A stretch of DNA of 64,000 bases from the IMG/VR virus record IMGVR_UViG_3300027996_002186, positions 248,001-312,000 of that record. One strand, given 5' to 3'. Shown here piece after piece: positions 8,725 through 18,448 of this stretch. Source of the stretch: a virus. The notes beneath the pieces were generated by a model. It had not been told where the DNA came from, searched no databases, and saw only the letters and a list, made by a program, of their open reading frames with translations. Both the position numbers and the translations under genes were made by a program. Numbering within the stretch: the first letter of the stretch is position 1; the number at the start of each line of letters is the position of its first letter.

Positions 8725-9348
8725 ATGGTTCATATAGGATTAACAGGAAATAGATATTCAGGTAAAGATAGAGTAGCCAAGCTATTTAAACAAATACATA
8801 TACCAGTGTTTGACGCTGATGTTGTGTTAAGATTTGCTATTAATTATAATATCGAACTTTTAAAAAAGTTAAAATTATCAATGGGTGAATATTACTTCGA
8901 TAATGTTATCCTAAATATGGATAGAGTAAGATGTGATAATAAATTCGGTGAAGTTATTGACTTTTTCAAAGAAGATATATTTAATGCTTTCGATAGATTC
9001 AATAAAAAAAATTCAAATTCGGTTTATACAATTTTCCACTCTTCAATTTTATTTGAATCAGGATGGGATAAAAAAATGGACCAAACTATAAGCGTATTTT
9101 CTCCTATTAATAGCAGAATAGAAAGATGTCAATTTCTTACAGAATATAAGTTATCTGAAATACATAAACTTATTAAGACGGAAATAGATGAATTAGAAAA
9201 AAATAAATTATCAACATATGTAATACATAATTATGAACTAATTGGTCGAGATACTTTAGATAGTGTTTGTGATACTGATCAAAAAATCATAAATTTTTAC
9301 CTATATGATAAGTTATCCGAACAAATAGAAAATCAACTATATGATTAA
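8725..9348 (+). CDS. Dephospho-CoA kinase-like P-loop kinase
   Basis: A 207-residue P-loop kinase resembling CoaE, which phosphorylates dephospho-CoA in the last step of CoA synthesis. Visible features are IGLTGNRYSGKDRVAKLF (P-loop GNRYSGKD at residues 8-15), then the CoaE-like IPVFDADVVLR with its acidic substrate-binding pair. SSILFESGWDKKMDQTISVFSP follows in the position of the CoaE nucleotide and base-contact strand. The lid region is more divergent than in cellular CoaE, so another substrate such as a deoxynucleotide cannot be excluded (T4 dNMP kinase has a related fold). It has its own host-type promoter. Confidence 0.7.
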   Translation: MVHIGLTGNRYSGKDRVAKLFKQIHIPVFDADVVLRFAINYNIELLKKLKLSMGEYYFDNVILNMDRVRCDNKFGEVIDFFKEDIFNAFDRFNKKNSNSVYTIFHSSILFESGWDKKMDQTISVFSPINSRIERCQFLTEYKLSEIHKLIKTEIDELEKNKLSTYVIHNYELIGRDTLDSVCDTDQKIINFYLYDKLSEQIENQLYD

Positions 9349-9406
9349 TAATATCTAAAAAAGATTTAGAATAAATATTTAGTAAAAATAAGAAAATAAA
9401 TAAGTT

Positions 9407-10129
9407 ATGATAGTAGTTTGTAAAAAAGGAACAAAACGTTTAATCAAAGGACATAGATATGAAGTTACAAGTCTATATAATAGTGGAGTTGGAAGTTCTT
9501 GGAGAAACGGTAAAATAGTTATTAAGAATATTGGTAGGTTTAGTGTTAAGAGCTTTACTGATACTAATGGTGAAGAAATAGCTAAAGTAGATTATCAGGC
9601 AACAATAGTAAGACCAACAAGATATACATTTGAAGATTGTAGTAAGGGAGATATATTAGTTTGTAATAGTGATAGATATAAAACATTTGTTAAGGGTGGT
9701 ATGTATAAAATTGAAGAATTAACAACCGTTAATAGTGTTGTTAATATCAAATATAATAACACTACTAGAAATGTAACTACAAATTATGTTAAATTTGTTG
9801 GTATAAAAAGAAAGTTGAAATTTAATTCTTGGAGTTTTAGAAGACTCAATTCAGATGAAGCAAGGGAGATTTCATTAAATCACATATTAAATAATGACGA
9901 TACTAATATCATAATAGAATCAGTTAAAAGAAATATTGAATTGGTTGATGATAAAGATGGTGTTTTGTTGAAAATATTAGCTAAGTCTATTTTAGATCCA
10001 TACAGACATGATTTATCAGTTATTGAATGGGGTTGTAATAAACACGGAGATAAACTTTCATTAGAATCTAGTGATTTTGATCCATACTTAAATATGACAC
10101 TTGCTGATATTTTGAAAAAAATAGATTAA
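9407..10129 (+). CDS. Hypothetical protein with two repeated KGxxY beta modules
   Basis: A 240-residue protein of unknown function. Two N-terminal segments look alike: KGTKRLIKGHRYEVTSLYNS (about residues 7-26) and CNSDRYKTFVKGGMYKIEEL (about 88-107). Each begins a small beta module with a KG-x-x-Y-x-(V/I) core. Similar cores occur in the proteins at 23833 and 24166. The C-terminal 90 residues are helical and end MTLADILKKID, containing a variant of the I-L tail. It is probably transcribed with the CoaE-like gene; no catalytic motif is visible. Confidence 0.65.
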   Translation: MIVVCKKGTKRLIKGHRYEVTSLYNSGVGSSWRNGKIVIKNIGRFSVKSFTDTNGEEIAKVDYQATIVRPTRYTFEDCSKGDILVCNSDRYKTFVKGGMYKIEELTTVNSVVNIKYNNTTRNVTTNYVKFVGIKRKLKFNSWSFRRLNSDEAREISLNHILNNDDTNIIIESVKRNIELVDDKDGVLLKILAKSILDPYRHDLSVIEWGCNKHGDKLSLESSDFDPYLNMTLADILKKID

Positions 10130-10185
10130 AACTTGTTAATGTAAATTTAATTACGTATATTAATAGTTGAATAAAAATATACATT

Positions 10186-10959
10186 ATGTACAATAAAATA
10201 TATGACTTTTGTAAAGTAAGAAATGTTGGTGGTGTTCATAGTAATGATCCCGAAAATCCAACACCAAGAGTTATATTCCTTATGGAGTTACTAGACTCAG
10301 AGGGTATTGAATATGAATTAGACAAATTCCCAACAAATGGGGGTTGGACTTCTAAAGAAGGAGTTGGTTATAATTTAATATTAAAGGGTACATCAAATCG
10401 AATGGTTGTTGCACATCACGATGTTAACAATCCTAACATAGATAATGCTAATGATAACTCAGCTTCCGTTATAAATGCTATAATGGTTAAGAAGTTAATG
10501 CCGAATATGAATGTTGTCCTATTGGATGGTGAAGAGTTTGGTGGGTTAGGTTCTCAAAGAGTTTCTGAGCAAATAAACGAAAATTACTACGGTGATATAG
10601 AATGGGTATTAAATTTTGAATTAACTGGTAAGGGTGGTAAACACTTTTTCATCGGTAATTATCCAGGTAAATTAACAGAGCACATCAAGTCTTTATTTGA
10701 TTGTCCTATTGTAAACACTCCTTATAATGATTCTGTTACTATTCGTAGAAATGGTATAGACTCTTGTGTTATTAATCCATTACCACCTTTATTAGAAGGT
10801 AAATCTCAAGTTAAATGGGAAGAAGATGTTTATTTGGATTATCAAATGTTATTCAATTGTCACAACGAAAGAGATAATATTGATTCTATTGATATTAAAG
10901 ACATGAAAGAATTTGTTGAAGAAGTTGCTATAAAAATACTTTCCTACCAATTGAACTAA
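10186..10959 (+). CDS. M28-like zinc metallopeptidase
   Basis: A 257-residue protein with the metal-ligand layout of M28/M20 peptidases. H in VAHHDVNN comes first, then D in DNANDNSAS, the catalytic and metal Glu pair in LLDGEEFGGLGS, a later E in NFELTGKG, and a C-terminal His in NCHNERDNID. The family uses two zinc ions to remove amino-terminal residues or split small peptides. It is shorter than cellular M28 enzymes and carries no signal peptide, so it should act in the cytoplasm. It is followed by a terminator hairpin. Substrate unknown. Confidence 0.75.
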   Translation: MYNKIYDFCKVRNVGGVHSNDPENPTPRVIFLMELLDSEGIEYELDKFPTNGGWTSKEGVGYNLILKGTSNRMVVAHHDVNNPNIDNANDNSASVINAIMVKKLMPNMNVVLLDGEEFGGLGSQRVSEQINENYYGDIEWVLNFELTGKGGKHFFIGNYPGKLTEHIKSLFDCPIVNTPYNDSVTIRRNGIDSCVINPLPPLLEGKSQVKWEEDVYLDYQMLFNCHNERDNIDSIDIKDMKEFVEEVAIKILSYQLN

Positions 10960-10988
10960 AAAACCCTCAAATCGATTCAAGGGTTTTA
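10958..10988. terminator. Bidirectional intrinsic terminator
   Basis: AAAACCCT and AAGGGTTTT arms around a 10-base loop, with T-rich tails in both directions. It lies directly after the M28-like gene and before the converging minus-strand remnant. Confidence 0.7.
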
Positions 10989-11006
10989 TTAATGTTTATT
11001 TCCTAA

Positions 11007-11216
11007 TTATTTAACAATTTTAAAATCCGAAGGTGATATTTTAGAGTTTTTATTAAATCTTTTAATACAATTAATTACTAATCTTAAACCTCTTCTACTT
11101 ATTTCCGGGTGTTTCTTGTTAATTTCGTCATTTGCACCACTAAAGGCAGATAGATAAATCTCATCACTACCAGCATCATATATTAATTCACCAGCACCGT
11201 TTGTTTTTGTTATTTC
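11007..11216 (-). pseudogene. Gene remnant without start codon
   Basis: The minus strand holds 69 sense codons and a stop, with protein-like composition (GAGELIYDAGSDEIYLSAF, then RRGLRLVINCIKRF). There is no ATG, GTG or TTG in frame. Upstream, two in-frame stops separate it from the gene that ends at 11225, and the frame is the same. The sequence AATTAGGAAATAA occurs at both its ends. I infer a truncated gene left by recombination, or the 3' end of the upstream gene cut off by nonsense changes. Confidence 0.4.
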
Positions 11217-11224
11217 CTAATTTT

Positions 11225-11995
11225 TTATTTGAAATTAGTAAATTTATTAATATGTATAAGTTTAGATTCATAGGCTATCGAACCCCTCCCCATCATTTCC
11301 TTTTCTTCTTCTGGTGTAATATCAAAAGAATCATCCGGTGTATCAGTATCAGTTAAAGGAGTCTTTTTCTCAGTTGGTTTAACCTCTACTGGTTCTGATA
11401 CTTTTGATTTTGGTATATCCTTTAATAAATCTTCAAAATTCTTACTAAGTCCTTCCTCTCCTCTATGTAAACCAAACTTCAACATCTGGTAATCACCACC
11501 AGCTTTTTCTTTCCACTCACTCAAATATTCATTTCCTGTTGGGAATTTTTCCGATTCATGACTAAATATATAACCATCTTGTACAATCCTCATCCAAATC
11601 TGTTCGAATGTATTTACATCAATATCATAATTATCATTAACTGGGTATGGTATAAATCTATCATATGTTTTCACAAAACCATCTTTAGTTATATTAGCAA
11701 AATCTAAAATATTATATATTCGAAAATATATAGAAGCAAGTCCCATATATGGTGATGAGTTAGTGTTATTCCTCCATCCTTTTTGTTCTTTTTTAAGTTT
11801 TGTAAGCTCAGATTTTAACTTTTTTAAAACAGGTGTTAAATTTTTAGGAGCTATTAATGTTTTTTGTTCTTTACCTCGGATAATCCTTTTACCGAATTTA
11901 GCTTGTTCCTCAAACCTTTTTTTATCTTTATTATCAAGCATCCTCTCATTAATAGCTTGTGTATTAAATTCGTTAAATTTTTTAACATTACCCAT
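11225..11995 (-). CDS. Tagged virion-type protein (256 aa)
   Basis: The N-terminus MGNVKKFNEFNTQAINERML fits the tag seen on other proteins here: a short basic/aromatic helix, then INE as a possible prohead-protease site. The next 60 residues are highly basic (many K/R), suggesting nucleic-acid binding after cleavage. A central globular region is followed by a Pro/Thr/Glu-rich linker (KPTEKKTPLTDTDTPDDSFD) and a C-terminal ESKLIHINKFTNFK that again resembles the tag. An exact TTAATATATA lies 26 bp upstream. No family is recognised; a packaged protein is the best guess. Confidence 0.6.
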   Translation of the reverse strand: MGNVKKFNEFNTQAINERMLDNKDKKRFEEQAKFGKRIIRGKEQKTLIAPKNLTPVLKKLKSELTKLKKEQKGWRNNTNSSPYMGLASIYFRIYNILDFANITKDGFVKTYDRFIPYPVNDNYDIDVNTFEQIWMRIVQDGYIFSHESEKFPTGNEYLSEWKEKAGGDYQMLKFGLHRGEEGLSKNFEDLLKDIPKSKVSEPVEVKPTEKKTPLTDTDTPDDSFDITPEEEKEMMGRGSIAYESKLIHINKFTNFK

Positions 11996-12021
11996 AATTT
12001 TCTATTTTTTTTAATATAAGT

Positions 12022-12031
12022 TATATATTAA
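12022..12031 (-). promoter_or_regulatory. Putative late promoter TTAATATATA
   Basis: Exact motif on the minus strand, 26 bp before the ATG at 11995. The spacing is longer than at most tagged genes. Confidence 0.4.
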
Positions 12032-12073
12032 TATAGAAATATACCTTTTTGTGATAAATAAAATTAAGCATAA

Positions 12074-12099
12074 AAAAACCCAGATAAATCTGGGTTTTT
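12074..12099. terminator. Intrinsic terminator after the S1-like gene
   Basis: Perfect hairpin AAAACCCAGAT / ATCTGGGTTTT with a two-base loop and T tail. It lies just downstream of the S1-like gene on the minus strand. Confidence 0.8.
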
Positions 12100-12117
12100 C
12101 GTTTGATTAATTATTAA

Positions 12118-13221
12118 TTAATCTAGTGTCAAGAAGATTTTTCTACTTTGACGGTCAACAGAAAGTACTTTCACATTAACATTATCACCTTTAGAGAAAG
12201 ATTTATTTAACTTAGACATTTCTGATGTGTGTATAAGACCAACAGTCTCTTCGTCTAAATTAACAAGTGTACCAAATTGTTTAACATCTTTGATTTTACC
12301 TTTGATAACTTGTCCATTTTTAATAGTGTCCCATAGTGTTTCTCTCAAAATTTGAGTTAAGATAATTTTAGGGAACTTAGCGTTCTTTATTATCTCTTTA
12401 ACATAGAATTCAATTTGGAAACCAGCACTTATTTCTGATATTCTATTTTCCCACTCTGGATTAATATTAGCCTTGTGTATCATACCAGTTAAGCATTCAT
12501 TAAACTCAACAAATACTCCAAACGGGGCGGTTCCGGTCACTGTTCCTGTGTAAGATTCATCAAATGTTAATTCTTTAACAACTGATGGTATTAAACTATG
12601 AAGATATTTTCTTCTACTTACAATGTAAGTTCCTTCTCTCTCAGCATAAGATTCAATCATTACATCGAAAGTTTCACCAATAATTGATGTTGGGTCGTGT
12701 AATTTATTGATACCAGCTAGTGTGTTCGGCATAAATGCTGGTAGAACAACTCCACCGTGTAATAACTCAATATCATACCCAGCTGGATTTAATGCTTTTA
12801 CATAAGCTTGTACAGATTCGTTATCTTTTAATGATTTAAGTGTAACGTGTGCCATACTTTCATACAATGCTGATACACTACCTTTGATGAAAAATTCATC
12901 GTGATTAATACTTATCACAATAATATCGATTGTAGTTCCTACTTCTATATCTCTAAGATATTTAGATTCACCTGGTTTAACATCAACTCTAACATCATCC
13001 TTAAAACCATCTACTGAGAAAACATATTGTTCAGATGAAATACCTTGGTATTCACCATTTACAACTTCACCAGGTTTTGGCATTTTCATAATAGTTGCTT
13101 CATAAAGATCTGATAATCTTTTATATTCTTCTGAATTCATTTTATCTTCGAGTGAATCATTACTATATAATAAATCGAAGTCGGGATTACCCATTTCATT
13201 TTTTGTTTTAATCATATTCAT
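12118..13221 (-). CDS. Ribosomal protein S1-like RNA-binding protein (four S1 domains)
   Basis: A 367-residue protein made of four S1/OB-fold RNA-binding repeats at about residues 50-115, 133-205, 222-292 and 303-367. The last two are the most typical (YTGTVTGTAPFGVFVEF and IKGKIKDVKQFGTLVNL). Cellular S1 (about 550-600 residues) brings mRNA to the 30S subunit. Bacteroidetes depend on A/U-rich leader recognition and lack Shine-Dalgarno use, so a phage S1 variant could favour phage mRNAs. It is shorter than host S1, lacking about two repeats. It follows the UVR-motif gene by about 50 bp and ends at a strong terminator. Confidence 0.85.
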   Translation of the reverse strand: MNMIKTKNEMGNPDFDLLYSNDSLEDKMNSEEYKRLSDLYEATIMKMPKPGEVVNGEYQGISSEQYVFSVDGFKDDVRVDVKPGESKYLRDIEVGTTIDIIVISINHDEFFIKGSVSALYESMAHVTLKSLKDNESVQAYVKALNPAGYDIELLHGGVVLPAFMPNTLAGINKLHDPTSIIGETFDVMIESYAEREGTYIVSRRKYLHSLIPSVVKELTFDESYTGTVTGTAPFGVFVEFNECLTGMIHKANINPEWENRISEISAGFQIEFYVKEIIKNAKFPKIILTQILRETLWDTIKNGQVIKGKIKDVKQFGTLVNLDEETVGLIHTSEMSKLNKSFSKGDNVNVKVLSVDRQSRKIFLTLD

Positions 13222-13272
13222 ATTTTTTTAGTTCCGTGTTTTTTTATTGAAAAATGCTGAAAAGTTGTAAAA

Positions 13273-13665
13273 TTAATTATTTCTTTTAATTCTATTTTCT
13301 ATCATATAGTCTCTTAGTCTAGCAGCTTCTTCATACTTTTCACCTTTCAATAGTTCCATCATTTTTTGATTTAACTCTTTCAATATTTCTTTTTTATCTT
13401 TTGATTCAGATATATTCGAAAGTGAATTATAGAATTCTTCCATCTTAGAGATATCAGGAAAATAAATAGGTGTTAATTCATAACCCCCTTCATTTGACAT
13501 TTTTTCTTGTAGTTCCTGTAACTTATCACTTTTTAAAATTTTACTAATAAAATTAGTATCGAGAGCGGAATTTTCGATTAAATATTTGCTTAAGTGATAT
13601 GGTCTATTTTTAAATAATTTAAGTAAAGTAACTAAATTATTATACAACTCGTCATCATTATTCAT
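13273..13665 (-). CDS. UVR-motif protein (130 aa)
   Basis: A helical protein whose C-terminus (LLKGEKYEEAARLRDYMIEN) matches the UVR motif of UvrB, UvrC, McsA and ClpC, a helical hairpin for protein-protein contact. The N-terminal 80 residues are not recognised. In UvrB and UvrC the motif joins the two proteins; in Clp regulators it contacts the ATPase. Which partner applies here is unknown. It precedes the S1-like gene on the same strand. A second small UVR-like protein lies at 41519. Confidence 0.6.
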   Translation of the reverse strand: MNNDDELYNNLVTLLKLFKNRPYHLSKYLIENSALDTNFISKILKSDKLQELQEKMSNEGGYELTPIYFPDISKMEEFYNSLSNISESKDKKEILKELNQKMMELLKGEKYEEAARLRDYMIENRIKRNN

Positions 13666-13695
13666 AAAGTGTTTATGATGAAAGTAGAGATAAGT

Positions 13696-14382
13696 TTATA
13701 TCTTTTCGAATAAAATATTGAAATAATAATCAAAGTTATAGATAGCACTATCTTTCTCTTGATTAAACAAGAGATTTATAGATGATCCATCAAAAGCTGT
13801 TTCAGTTTGAATTTTAGTTAATTTAGATGATATCGGTGTATTAATATTCCAATTATTTTTATATCTTAATAAAGATTGGTCTCTCATATCTTTATAATCA
13901 ACATATAAATCAATTGATTTATACTTATATCTATTCAATACATTATACCTTATATAATCTCTTATGGCAACATCAACATCATTATATTTATTCATTCCGT
14001 TTTTAACACCCTCAAAGGTTCTAAAATTCTTTAATGTAGAGAATAAATAATTTGAAAGTATTTGATTAAGGTTTATCGACATTATCCATTTAGTATTATT
14101 GTCTAATTGGTATTTAGATTGACTTTCATCTATTACTAATGTATGATTATCCAATTTATCATTTGATGATGAGTAAATATAAGATGATAATGTTGATTCT
14201 ATTGATAAATCTATTTGTTCATTATTTAATTTTTGATAATAGATTATATCTTGTTTATCTATTGGTATCATATCTTCAACTTCAAGCATTTTAGCACCGA
14301 AGAAATTACTTTCTTCTACCATATTAAATGTACCATATACATTATTGTAATAATATTCAGGTGATATATAGGTTCTTCTCAT
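13696..14382 (-). CDS. Phage tail-region structural protein (228 aa)
   Basis: An Asn/Tyr/Ser-rich protein starting MRRTYISPEYYYNNVYGTFN. It starts one base after the 1353-residue baseplate-type gene, with which it must be co-transcribed. No enzymatic motif or repeat is seen. Its position at the end of the tail operon suggests a small baseplate or tail-completion component; this is inference from context only. Confidence 0.55.
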   Translation of the reverse strand: MRRTYISPEYYYNNVYGTFNMVEESNFFGAKMLEVEDMIPIDKQDIIYYQKLNNEQIDLSIESTLSSYIYSSSNDKLDNHTLVIDESQSKYQLDNNTKWIMSINLNQILSNYLFSTLKNFRTFEGVKNGMNKYNDVDVAIRDYIRYNVLNRYKYKSIDLYVDYKDMRDQSLLRYKNNWNINTPISSKLTKIQTETAFDGSSINLLFNQEKDSAIYNFDYYFNILFEKI

Positions 14383-14383
14383 T

Positions 14384-17300
14384 TTATGATAATTTTTTTA
14401 TAATTAGTGGTTGTCCGATTATTTTAGGGATAATTAGTGGTGTTGTTATTCGAATATTTGGTCTCGTCCTCTTACGTAAATTCAGAGTTTCTACATGGTA
14501 TTTATAATCCCAAGTAGATGCAAATATGAAAAAGTCTTTAACACCATATCCAAATTCATCAACCATAGGGTATATAGATTTTATATCCTCTTCTTCACTC
14601 AACTTTAATACAGAACCTTTTCTATTAATTTTCCTTATTTTCCTTTCTTTTATAATACCAAAATCTGTTAAGGTAGTATCAAATTTATAATTACCACTCG
14701 TCTTATATTCACTATTTTTTTCAAAAATTTGTAAATCATAGAATAGTGGCATATAGAATCCACTAAATCTATAAATATTATCAGCGACTATATTTTTATT
14801 ACCATGATAATTTTCAAAAACTTTTGGTCGAAATTGATTTTCGATTATATTAGATGCTATCGGTATTTTATTGAAATAATTTAGATCATTTAAAGATTTA
14901 ATTTTTCCATTTGATAATTCCTTTTTAGGGTTTAATTCATTTGGTAATTCAATTGGTATCTTTCTTAAAGATTTAATTTTAGTTGAAAATAAATCAGGAT
15001 TATTACACTTTATCATATAAGGTAATGTTTCTATATTATTTTTATAATTGTGTCTGGTAAAAGTTCCATCTTCTTCAATAATTACATAATTCACATAATC
15101 AGTAAATCCGTTTTTATTAGAAATATCGTTTATAGACTCCATAAAGTTATAAGCTGTTACCTTTTTATATAAATCATCATAAAGTTCATCCCTATCAGTC
15201 TCGGATATATTCGGAAGTGTGTTATCAGATATATTAATGTTTATTAAAACATTTTTCCACTTTTTATTTATGTATATAACAATACCATTGTCTAATGTGG
15301 AATCAGATATATTAGAATTACAAAGATAATACCTATTATTCATATCTATAATAGGGTTAATTGGGTAGAGCGGTGGTAGTGCTTCTTGTCCTGGATAAAC
15401 ATAATCAGTATCCGGCTCTAATCTATATTCTTGAGTCCATATATTAGAAACTCCTGGTTCATTACCAGGTCTCGCTGGTGTACTTGTAGACCAAATAGTA
15501 TCGTTGTGTATGACTGATTGAGTACCAACCGGAAATACATTTTCTAGGTAAGAAACACTTGGGTTCCAAAGTTCAATAGTTTTCCACCTTGGATTACTTG
15601 ATTGTGTACCCACCCAATACCCTGAAGTAGAAAATTGATTATTCCTAACAAATTTTCTTCTGAAATTTGGATCATAATGGTTACTACTTGTCATCGACAT
15701 ATAATAATTACCTTTATAAAGAACTACATCACCAAAATCATAACCAGTACTAGATGATGCTGGGTTCCAGAAATCTTCTGTTCCACCTGATGAATATTTA
15801 TAATACTCACCGTGATTATACACAAAATCATTTGTAGTATATGTCGTGTTAGGTTCCCAAAATATATTATTTGGACCTAGGAATTGAATAGGTGCACCAT
15901 AGCTGATACTTAATTGGTCATAAAATTCCCACTGTGATTGGTTATAAGGAGCTGATTTTACTTGTCTAAGTGAATATAATCTAATTGGATTATTAGTTGT
16001 TACGTTTGAGTTTGATACGTATAATATATCATCAAATATAACAACAGAACCAGTAGCATAATCTTTATCCATTTTCCAATCATCTATTATCGTCCAATCC
16101 ATTAAATTATCTGATACAGTAACATTATTATTATCAACATCAATTGAAAAATTGTTATCCGATAATAGAATAGAAAATTTATAACCATCAAATCTATTAC
16201 TAGATGATATATTAAATGATTCCAATTCATCAGAATCATTAAGAGTTACACTTTCAACATCATAAATTGAAAATTCAATACCTCTTAATAAAGTTGTATT
16301 TGGTATTGATTTATCACCAATATTAAATTCTGAGTATTTTTTAACATTCTTTTTAATATCAGAATTGTTGAAATATGTATTTCTGTCAAATAGTGATGTG
16401 AAATAATCGAAAGAATAGGTTGCTGATGAAGCACTACCAGTAGAATATGTAGCAACATTTAAATACTTATCCAATTCAAATCTAAAGTTAGTATCTATAT
16501 CACCATTATCATCAAAACTTTCAATGTGTAATGTGTGATGTAAATATGAAGCTGTTGATGAATTTATTGTATAAAAATAATCTAAATTTCTTTCTATCCT
16601 TTTTGGATCAGGATCAAAAGGATTAACACTTCTATTAAATTCTTCAAACATATTAGAATTATTTAAGGAATAAGGATAATCATTAGCTGATGTGGAATTT
16701 TGATAAGACCATCTACAATAGACTGGATTCTTTCTCCAAATTTCCGATAAATCATCATCATCAATCTTAAATGTTTCGTAATTAGCTGTATATTCAGATG
16801 AAACTGGTATATTAACAACTTCGTCCTTATAGATAAAATCATCCAAATCTTTCGGGTTGGATCTACTTGATAAGTTCTCCATATACATTTTTGTTTCATC
16901 CGTTAATGTTATCTCATCTTCTTTTTCATATTCATATTTTGAATATTCTGTGTCAATTATTCTGTCATCAAAATCTTTGATATCACTAAATTTACATTTA
17001 TAAATGTTAAATTTCTTAGGTTGGTTATTATAATCAACTATTATACTAACTTTAGTAGTTTCATTCCTTACTGTATATTCATAATCATTTTGGTTGAAGT
17101 TGAATGAATAATCAGTAACTATTTTTATTGATTCACCATCCCCGATCAAGTTATGTAAAATTCCGTCTATCTCTATCATCCAAACATCAGCATCTTCAAA
17201 TCCATCTATTTGAAGATAATCTATATTATAATCTATTAATTTATTATCAACATCAATTAATCCAAAGTTTTTATTTAAATCATTTTGCTTACCGGTTAAG

Positions 17301-18445
17301 TCAACATCAGAAATTATTCTATATCTAGTAACTTCTGTTGGTTGATATGACTCTTTTATAAACCTAACACCTTTAGTCTTCTTAGACTTTTGTAAACTAA
17401 CACCAACATTTTCAACAAATCTTTCTACCTTGTAATAAGATCCATTACACTCTACATAAAATGGTCTAGTAGATACCCAACCTGTACCTGTCTCTTCATT
17501 ATAAAATGGATCAGTGTTAGTTGGTGAATATATAATATTACCATCCGATATAATAACATCATCTCTTAAAAATGGTGTTATATAAGGTGATATTGTTTGT
17601 GTCAATTCCATATCTTCCAAGTAAAATCCAAGATATCTATTTAAAGACCACTTTCTTTTAATATCAGGTGTTGATGGTGTGTCATCAAATAAGAATGTAA
17701 AATTCATTATATTTGGAAAAACAACTTTATTTTCTTGATAAGAATCTAAAATGAATTTATCCAGTTCAAATATTTCTTTTTCCTCATCTAGTATATCATC
17801 TATAAATTTAGATTTTGATGTATATCCACCAGTAGTATAATCAATACCATTCCAATTAGAGAATTCAAGATTTCTAAAATCCACATCCAATGGTGTTAAA
17901 GGGAAAAATTCATTATTAACAAAATTAATATCTAACCATTCTCCTAGTGAAGATTCTTTAGTCATATCAAATAGTTTAATAACCTTTAAGTTATTTATTA
18001 TCTCTGATGTAAAATTCTCTTTTGATAAAACTCCCAATCCAGGTCCATCAACTCTAAATATTATGAATTTCTTAGGTAGATTATTAGTTATATATAATGG
18101 AGCAAAATATTCAAACTCTTCTTTATAGTTTTTATTACTTACTATATTTCTAGCTCCATATTGATATATCTCATCATATTGCTCACTAAATTCATCACTC
18201 ATTGTATCAACATCATTATCATATTTAATACTATAAGCTATTTCACTAGGCAAACCCTTGTAAAAATATGGTATTAGTTCATCATAATAATTTGTTTTAA
18301 TAAACGAAACATTTTTATATTTATCTAAAGATAATTCATCAGCAGAATCAATACTATCCAAGCTAAGTGAATAGTTAGAATCAACCATTAACTTAATATT
18401 GGTTGTTAATCCTACGTTTGTTCTGAGTAAACCAAAGCTTTTCAT
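14384..18445 (-). CDS. Very large tail/baseplate protein with carbohydrate-binding-like modules
   Basis: 1353 residues, the largest protein in the window. It is beta-rich and full of Asn, Asp, Tyr and Ser. At about residues 785-990 there are several tandem segments with the CBM5/12 look of Trp, tYxxGdxVxYxgxxY, such as YATGSVVIFDDILYVSN, YTTNDFVYNHGEYYKY and YDFGDVVLYKGNYYMS. Such modules bind polysaccharide or serve as small rigid beta units in baseplates. It lies between two other structural genes with 1-3 bp gaps. Size and position fit a baseplate wedge or tail-spike-bearing protein; no specific T4 homologue can be named from sequence alone. Confidence 0.65.
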   Translation of the reverse strand: MKSFGLLRTNVGLTTNIKLMVDSNYSLSLDSIDSADELSLDKYKNVSFIKTNYYDELIPYFYKGLPSEIAYSIKYDNDVDTMSDEFSEQYDEIYQYGARNIVSNKNYKEEFEYFAPLYITNNLPKKFIIFRVDGPGLGVLSKENFTSEIINNLKVIKLFDMTKESSLGEWLDINFVNNEFFPLTPLDVDFRNLEFSNWNGIDYTTGGYTSKSKFIDDILDEEKEIFELDKFILDSYQENKVVFPNIMNFTFLFDDTPSTPDIKRKWSLNRYLGFYLEDMELTQTISPYITPFLRDDVIISDGNIIYSPTNTDPFYNEETGTGWVSTRPFYVECNGSYYKVERFVENVGVSLQKSKKTKGVRFIKESYQPTEVTRYRIISDVDLTGKQNDLNKNFGLIDVDNKLIDYNIDYLQIDGFEDADVWMIEIDGILHNLIGDGESIKIVTDYSFNFNQNDYEYTVRNETTKVSIIVDYNNQPKKFNIYKCKFSDIKDFDDRIIDTEYSKYEYEKEDEITLTDETKMYMENLSSRSNPKDLDDFIYKDEVVNIPVSSEYTANYETFKIDDDDLSEIWRKNPVYCRWSYQNSTSANDYPYSLNNSNMFEEFNRSVNPFDPDPKRIERNLDYFYTINSSTASYLHHTLHIESFDDNGDIDTNFRFELDKYLNVATYSTGSASSATYSFDYFTSLFDRNTYFNNSDIKKNVKKYSEFNIGDKSIPNTTLLRGIEFSIYDVESVTLNDSDELESFNISSSNRFDGYKFSILLSDNNFSIDVDNNNVTVSDNLMDWTIIDDWKMDKDYATGSVVIFDDILYVSNSNVTTNNPIRLYSLRQVKSAPYNQSQWEFYDQLSISYGAPIQFLGPNNIFWEPNTTYTTNDFVYNHGEYYKYSSGGTEDFWNPASSSTGYDFGDVVLYKGNYYMSMTSSNHYDPNFRRKFVRNNQFSTSGYWVGTQSSNPRWKTIELWNPSVSYLENVFPVGTQSVIHNDTIWSTSTPARPGNEPGVSNIWTQEYRLEPDTDYVYPGQEALPPLYPINPIIDMNNRYYLCNSNISDSTLDNGIVIYINKKWKNVLININISDNTLPNISETDRDELYDDLYKKVTAYNFMESINDISNKNGFTDYVNYVIIEEDGTFTRHNYKNNIETLPYMIKCNNPDLFSTKIKSLRKIPIELPNELNPKKELSNGKIKSLNDLNYFNKIPIASNIIENQFRPKVFENYHGNKNIVADNIYRFSGFYMPLFYDLQIFEKNSEYKTSGNYKFDTTLTDFGIIKERKIRKINRKGSVLKLSEEEDIKSIYPMVDEFGYGVKDFFIFASTWDYKYHVETLNLRKRTRPNIRITTPLIIPKIIGQPLIIKKLS

Positions 18446-18448
18446 CTA

